A stretch of 7,296 nt of DNA from positions 1-7,296 of the forward strand of contig JBMOHS010000188.1 of assembly GCA_049317725.1 (NCBI GenBank), written 5' to 3'. Below the pieces are notes generated by a model. It saw nothing but the letters and a program-made list of their open reading frames with translations, searched no databases and had not been told where the DNA came from. Position 1 is the first letter of the stretch, and the number at the start of each line of letters is the position of its first letter. Shown here piece after piece: positions 4,719-7,296 of this stretch. The DNA comes from CAIOZW01 sp049317725. GTDB lineage: Bacteria > Acidobacteriota > Blastocatellia > RBC074. Both the position numbers and the translations under genes were made by a program.

Positions 4719-6230
4719 ATGGTGGCAATCAAGGGCGAGACGGGGATGAGCATCGGTCGGAGGGAGATTTGGGGGAAGGGGCTCTTACTGGCCCTGCTGA
4801 TGGTCGGATGGGTCGGAGTGGCGGGGAAGAGCCACGGGACGACCGTCGAGGCGAGCGGAGAGCAGGTGGCCCCGTGGGGGGCCGATGAATCCCGGATCCG
4901 CGAGGAGACGCTGCGCCACTTCCAGGCCATCCTGCGGCTCGATACCAGCAACCCGCCGGGGAACGAGAAGCTGGTCGTCGACTACCTGCGCGAAGTCCTC
5001 GAGAAGGAGGGGATTCCGACCCGGACCTTTGCGCTCGATCCACAGCGTCCCAACTTGGTGGCCCGTCTCAAGGGCAACGGCCGGAAGCGGCCAGTCCTGA
5101 TTATGGCCCACACCGACGTCGTCAAGGTCGACCCGGCCAAGTGGACCCATCCCCCCTTCTCGGCGACACGTGAGGGCGGTTACGTCTATGGTCGTGGGAC
5201 GGTCGATGACAAGGACAATGTCGTGGCCGGTCTGATGGTCATGCTCGAGCTGAAGCGGCGAGAGGTCGCGCTCGACCGGGACGTCATCTTTCTGGCGGAA
5301 GCTGGGGAGGAGGCGAGCACCGAGTGGGGCATCCAGTTCATGGTTGGGAAGCATTGGTCAGAGATCGAGGCTGAGTACTGCTTTGCCGAGGGCGGCAGCG
5401 TCACCCGGACCAATGGCCAGATCCGGTTCGTCTCGATCCAGACCTCGGAAAAGATCCCGTATCGCGTGACCCTGACGGCCCGCGGGCCAGCGGGGCACGG
5501 GTCGGTGCCGCTCCGGTCAAATGCGGTCGCGCGGGTGGCGCAGGCAGTGGCGAAGGTGGCCGCTTGGCAGACGCCGATGCGGCTCAACGAGACGACGCGG
5601 ACCTACTTCGAGCGGCTCGCCGGGATCAGCACGGCGGAGGAGGCCGGTCGCTACCGGGCCCTTCTCGGGGGAGATCTCGCCGCCATCGCCTCGGCGCAGG
5701 AGCACCTCGCTTTGCACGAACCGCGTCATCATTCGATGCTGCGTACCTCGATCTCACCGAACATCATTACTGGCGGATACCAGGTCAATGTCATTCCTTC
5801 CGAGGCGCGGGCGACGCTAGATGTGCGGGCACTCTCGGATGAACAGCTCGATCGGCTCCTCGAAGCGATCCGCGGGGTGATCAACGATCCAGCGGTGACG
5901 GTCACCGTCGACTCCCAGAATACCCGTCCCGTCGCCCGGCCCTCGCGCATCGATTCCGAGGCATTTCGGGTCATCGAAGAGGTCTCGACCGCTCATTACG
6001 GCGCAGTCACCCTGCCGACGATGAGCACCGGGGCAACCGATATGGCCTATCTGCGCGCGCGCGGCGTTGAGTCCTACGGGATTGGTCCCCTCATCGACAG
6101 CGAAGATGGACCGCGTGGCTTCGGCGCGCATAGCGACCAGGAGCGCATCCTCGAGGATTCCCTCCATCGATTTGTCCGCTACCATTGGGATCTGGTCGAG
6201 AAGCTGAGCCGCACAACCGCTGCCCGCTAG
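4719..6230 (+). CDS. Exported M20-family zinc metallopeptidase (carboxypeptidase-like)
   Basis: A 503-residue protein of the M20/M25/M40 family. A hydrophobic export signal spans about 20-36 after basic residues (GRREIWGK). The zinc and catalytic residues can be placed by family pattern: H131 in AHTD, bridging D163 in GRGTVDDKD, catalytic E197 and ligand E198 in EAGEEAS, E224 in FAEGG, and H471 in FGAHSDQE. H260 in GPAGHGS is the usual histidine of the central dimerisation domain, which covers about 245-365. The full set suggests a working di-zinc exopeptidase that hydrolyses dipeptides or N-acyl amino acids in the periplasm or outside; the substrate is unknown. D166 replaces the glycine that normally follows the motif lysine. 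ATG at 4719 has AAAGGAG four bases upstream and lies downstream of the promoter; ATG at 4746 is an alternative. It converges on the next gene. Confidence 0.92.
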   Translation: MVAIKGETGMSIGRREIWGKGLLLALLMVGWVGVAGKSHGTTVEASGEQVAPWGADESRIREETLRHFQAILRLDTSNPPGNEKLVVDYLREVLEKEGIPTRTFALDPQRPNLVARLKGNGRKRPVLIMAHTDVVKVDPAKWTHPPFSATREGGYVYGRGTVDDKDNVVAGLMVMLELKRREVALDRDVIFLAEAGEEASTEWGIQFMVGKHWSEIEAEYCFAEGGSVTRTNGQIRFVSIQTSEKIPYRVTLTARGPAGHGSVPLRSNAVARVAQAVAKVAAWQTPMRLNETTRTYFERLAGISTAEEAGRYRALLGGDLAAIASAQEHLALHEPRHHSMLRTSISPNIITGGYQVNVIPSEARATLDVRALSDEQLDRLLEAIRGVINDPAVTVTVDSQNTRPVARPSRIDSEAFRVIEEVSTAHYGAVTLPTMSTGATDMAYLRARGVESYGIGPLIDSEDGPRGFGAHSDQERILEDSLHRFVRYHWDLVEKLSRTTAAR

Positions 6231-6240
6231 TAGAGGGGCG

Positions 6241-6278
6241 ACCGGGGGAGAGAAGGGCATCCCCCTCTCTCCCCCGGT
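6241..6278. terminator. Bidirectional terminator hairpin between convergent genes
   Basis: A perfect 13-bp GC-rich stem (ACCGGGGGAGAGA / TCTCTCCCCCGGT) with a 12-base centre, within which GGG and CCC can pair further. It starts 10 bases after the M20 peptidase stop codon and ends six bases before the stop codon of the opposing gene, so it can serve both. There is no T-run on either side, so it is a strong hairpin rather than a classical intrinsic terminator. Confidence 0.7.
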
Positions 6279-6283
6279 GAGAC

Positions 6284-7296
6284 TCACCCCTCAAAGGTGA
6301 GGCGGGAGATGCCCTTGGGGAGGGAGAGGCAGGCGAGGGTCGCCTCCTTCTCCCGGCACCACGTGCCGGGGGCCAGCTCGAGCCGCTGGCGGACCTCTCG
6401 CAATCCGGCAGGGGTGCCAGTCGCCACTGGCACGGCGACGGTAAACTCCGCGCAGGCGTAGGGAGCACGAAAGGTCGTCGTCCGCGCCACCGCATCGAAC
6501 GTGATCCCGGTCAGCTCGCGTGCCGCCCAGTAGCGCGCGATCTCCGAGAGCTTCATCCAGTGGAGGTGGTCGAAGGTGGCGTGGAGCCGCTTGACGACCT
6601 CGCGGAAGATGTCGAGGCCAAGTTCGAGCCCGTTCCAGTAGATTCCCGTCCAGTGGCAGACGATGATCGCCGGCTCTCCCCGCTGGATGACCTCGACCAT
6701 TCGCCCCCGTCGGCCATCTTCAGTGATGAAGGCGTCGACTCCCTTCGGGATGGTGTTGTCCCAGCCCCCCGTCCAATCTCCCGTGCATCCCAAAATGCTG
6801 ACGACGCAGCGAGGATCGTCTGTCTCAAGCCCGCTGGCGTTCTGGACAAGCGGGGCGACACTCTGCTCGCCTCGGTCGTAGAGATCCCGGAAGTAGTGAG
6901 GAATCTCTGTCTGGAAGACGCTCCGACACGCCTCGAAGGTCGCCTGTGCCAACTGCGGCCGCGCGTCAGTTCCGAAACTGCCCGGGGTCGTCACCCCTTC
7001 GCAGGGCAGCCCGATATTGCGCAGGATCGTCAGCGCATACTGCAGGTAATCAGCGATCTCGTCGACACTACGCCCCCCGCACCATTGCCAGTTCTCCATG
7101 TAACGCGGATTGATTTCGGGATAGGGATGGCCTGTCCGCGTATCGATGATGCGCGTATGGGTAATCATCTCAGGATGGATATCCCAGTGGGGCATGACCC
7201 GTTCCCGCACGAGGTCGATACTTGCCTTCAGTTCCCGTTGCGTCCAGCCGGGGATCTCCCGGTCGAGTCGTCCGACACAGGCCGGATAGGGCACGA
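6284..7296 (-). CDS. Unrecognised protein, C-terminal 337 codons; possible polysaccharide-deacetylase-like fold
   Basis: The frame is open to the window edge. The only candidate start near the edge, a GTG at 7294, has no visible ribosome-binding site, so the gene probably begins outside. I do not recognise the family with confidence. Visible features are HWDIHPEMITHTR at about 36-48, aromatic-rich ENWQWCGG at 67-74, EGVTTPGSFG at 99-108, GCTGDWTGGWDN at 169-180, and VCHWTGIYWNG at 212-222 followed by a helix-rich stretch. The last 75 residues look like a beta-rich domain. Histidines and prolines in strand-end motifs, plus HWTGIYW late in the barrel, recall carbohydrate deacetylase or TIM-barrel-like secreted enzymes, but this is weak. 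No hydrophobic export signal is in the visible part. It converges on the M20 gene and shares its terminator. Confidence 0.75.
   Translation of the reverse strand, partial: VPYPACVGRLDREIPGWTQRELKASIDLVRERVMPHWDIHPEMITHTRIIDTRTGHPYPEINPRYMENWQWCGGRSVDEIADYLQYALTILRNIGLPCEGVTTPGSFGTDARPQLAQATFEACRSVFQTEIPHYFRDLYDRGEQSVAPLVQNASGLETDDPRCVVSILGCTGDWTGGWDNTIPKGVDAFITEDGRRGRMVEVIQRGEPAIIVCHWTGIYWNGLELGLDIFREVVKRLHATFDHLHWMKLSEIARYWAARELTGITFDAVARTTTFRAPYACAEFTVAVPVATGTPAGLREVRQRLELAPGTWCREKEATLACLSLPKGISRLTFEG

Noticed and set aside
3847..4749. Plus-strand ORF of 300 codons across the NIPSNAP gene
   Set aside because: It covers a G-rich intergenic tract, a terminator hairpin and two promoters, and its product looks low in complexity and glycine-rich. 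The NIPSNAP gene on the minus strand is convincing.

Overview
The window comes from a GC-rich bacterium. Its genes are mostly exported proteins, and one is a VWFA-related protein of a type very common in Acidobacteriota. This suggests Acidobacteriota or an allied uncultured soil or sediment lineage, but the assignment is tentative: there is no rRNA or other marker gene here.

Layout. (1) 1-665, minus: the N-terminal part of an exported class C beta-lactamase-like serine hydrolase. Between its signal peptide and catalytic domain it reads in frame through about 29 tandem 7-bp repeats. (2) 896-2370, minus: a two-gene AbiE-type toxin-antitoxin operon, antitoxin first, with ATGA-overlapping genes. 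It is preceded by a near-perfect 35-bp palindrome that covers the probable promoter and reaches the antitoxin start codon. A small hairpin lies after the toxin. (3) 2405-2793: no convincing gene, but a textbook intrinsic terminator for the gene to its right. (4) 2794-3744, minus: an exported VWFA-domain protein. Its upstream region holds a G-quadruplex-type tract and the terminator hairpin of the next gene. (5) 3988-4488, minus: an exported NIPSNAP-domain protein. (6) 4577-4651: two back-to-back sigma70-like promoters driving the NIPSNAP gene leftward and a peptidase gene rightward. (7) 4719-6230, plus: an exported M20-family zinc peptidase. It is followed by a strong hairpin that also ends the converging gene. 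(8) 6284-7296, minus: the C-terminal part of an unrecognised protein, possibly with a polysaccharide-deacetylase-like fold.

How the parts fit. The serine hydrolase, VWFA protein, NIPSNAP protein and M20 peptidase all carry N-terminal export signals, so most of the window serves the cell envelope or outside. Each appears to be its own transcription unit, since hairpins or terminators separate them. The AbiE operon stands apart: it is cytoplasmic, its base composition looks less GC-rich by eye, and it has its own operator. It is most likely an acquired defence or stability cassette.

The most unusual features are the coding heptanucleotide array, which could act as a phase-variation switch, and the abiE operator-promoter that points to a leaderless antitoxin mRNA.
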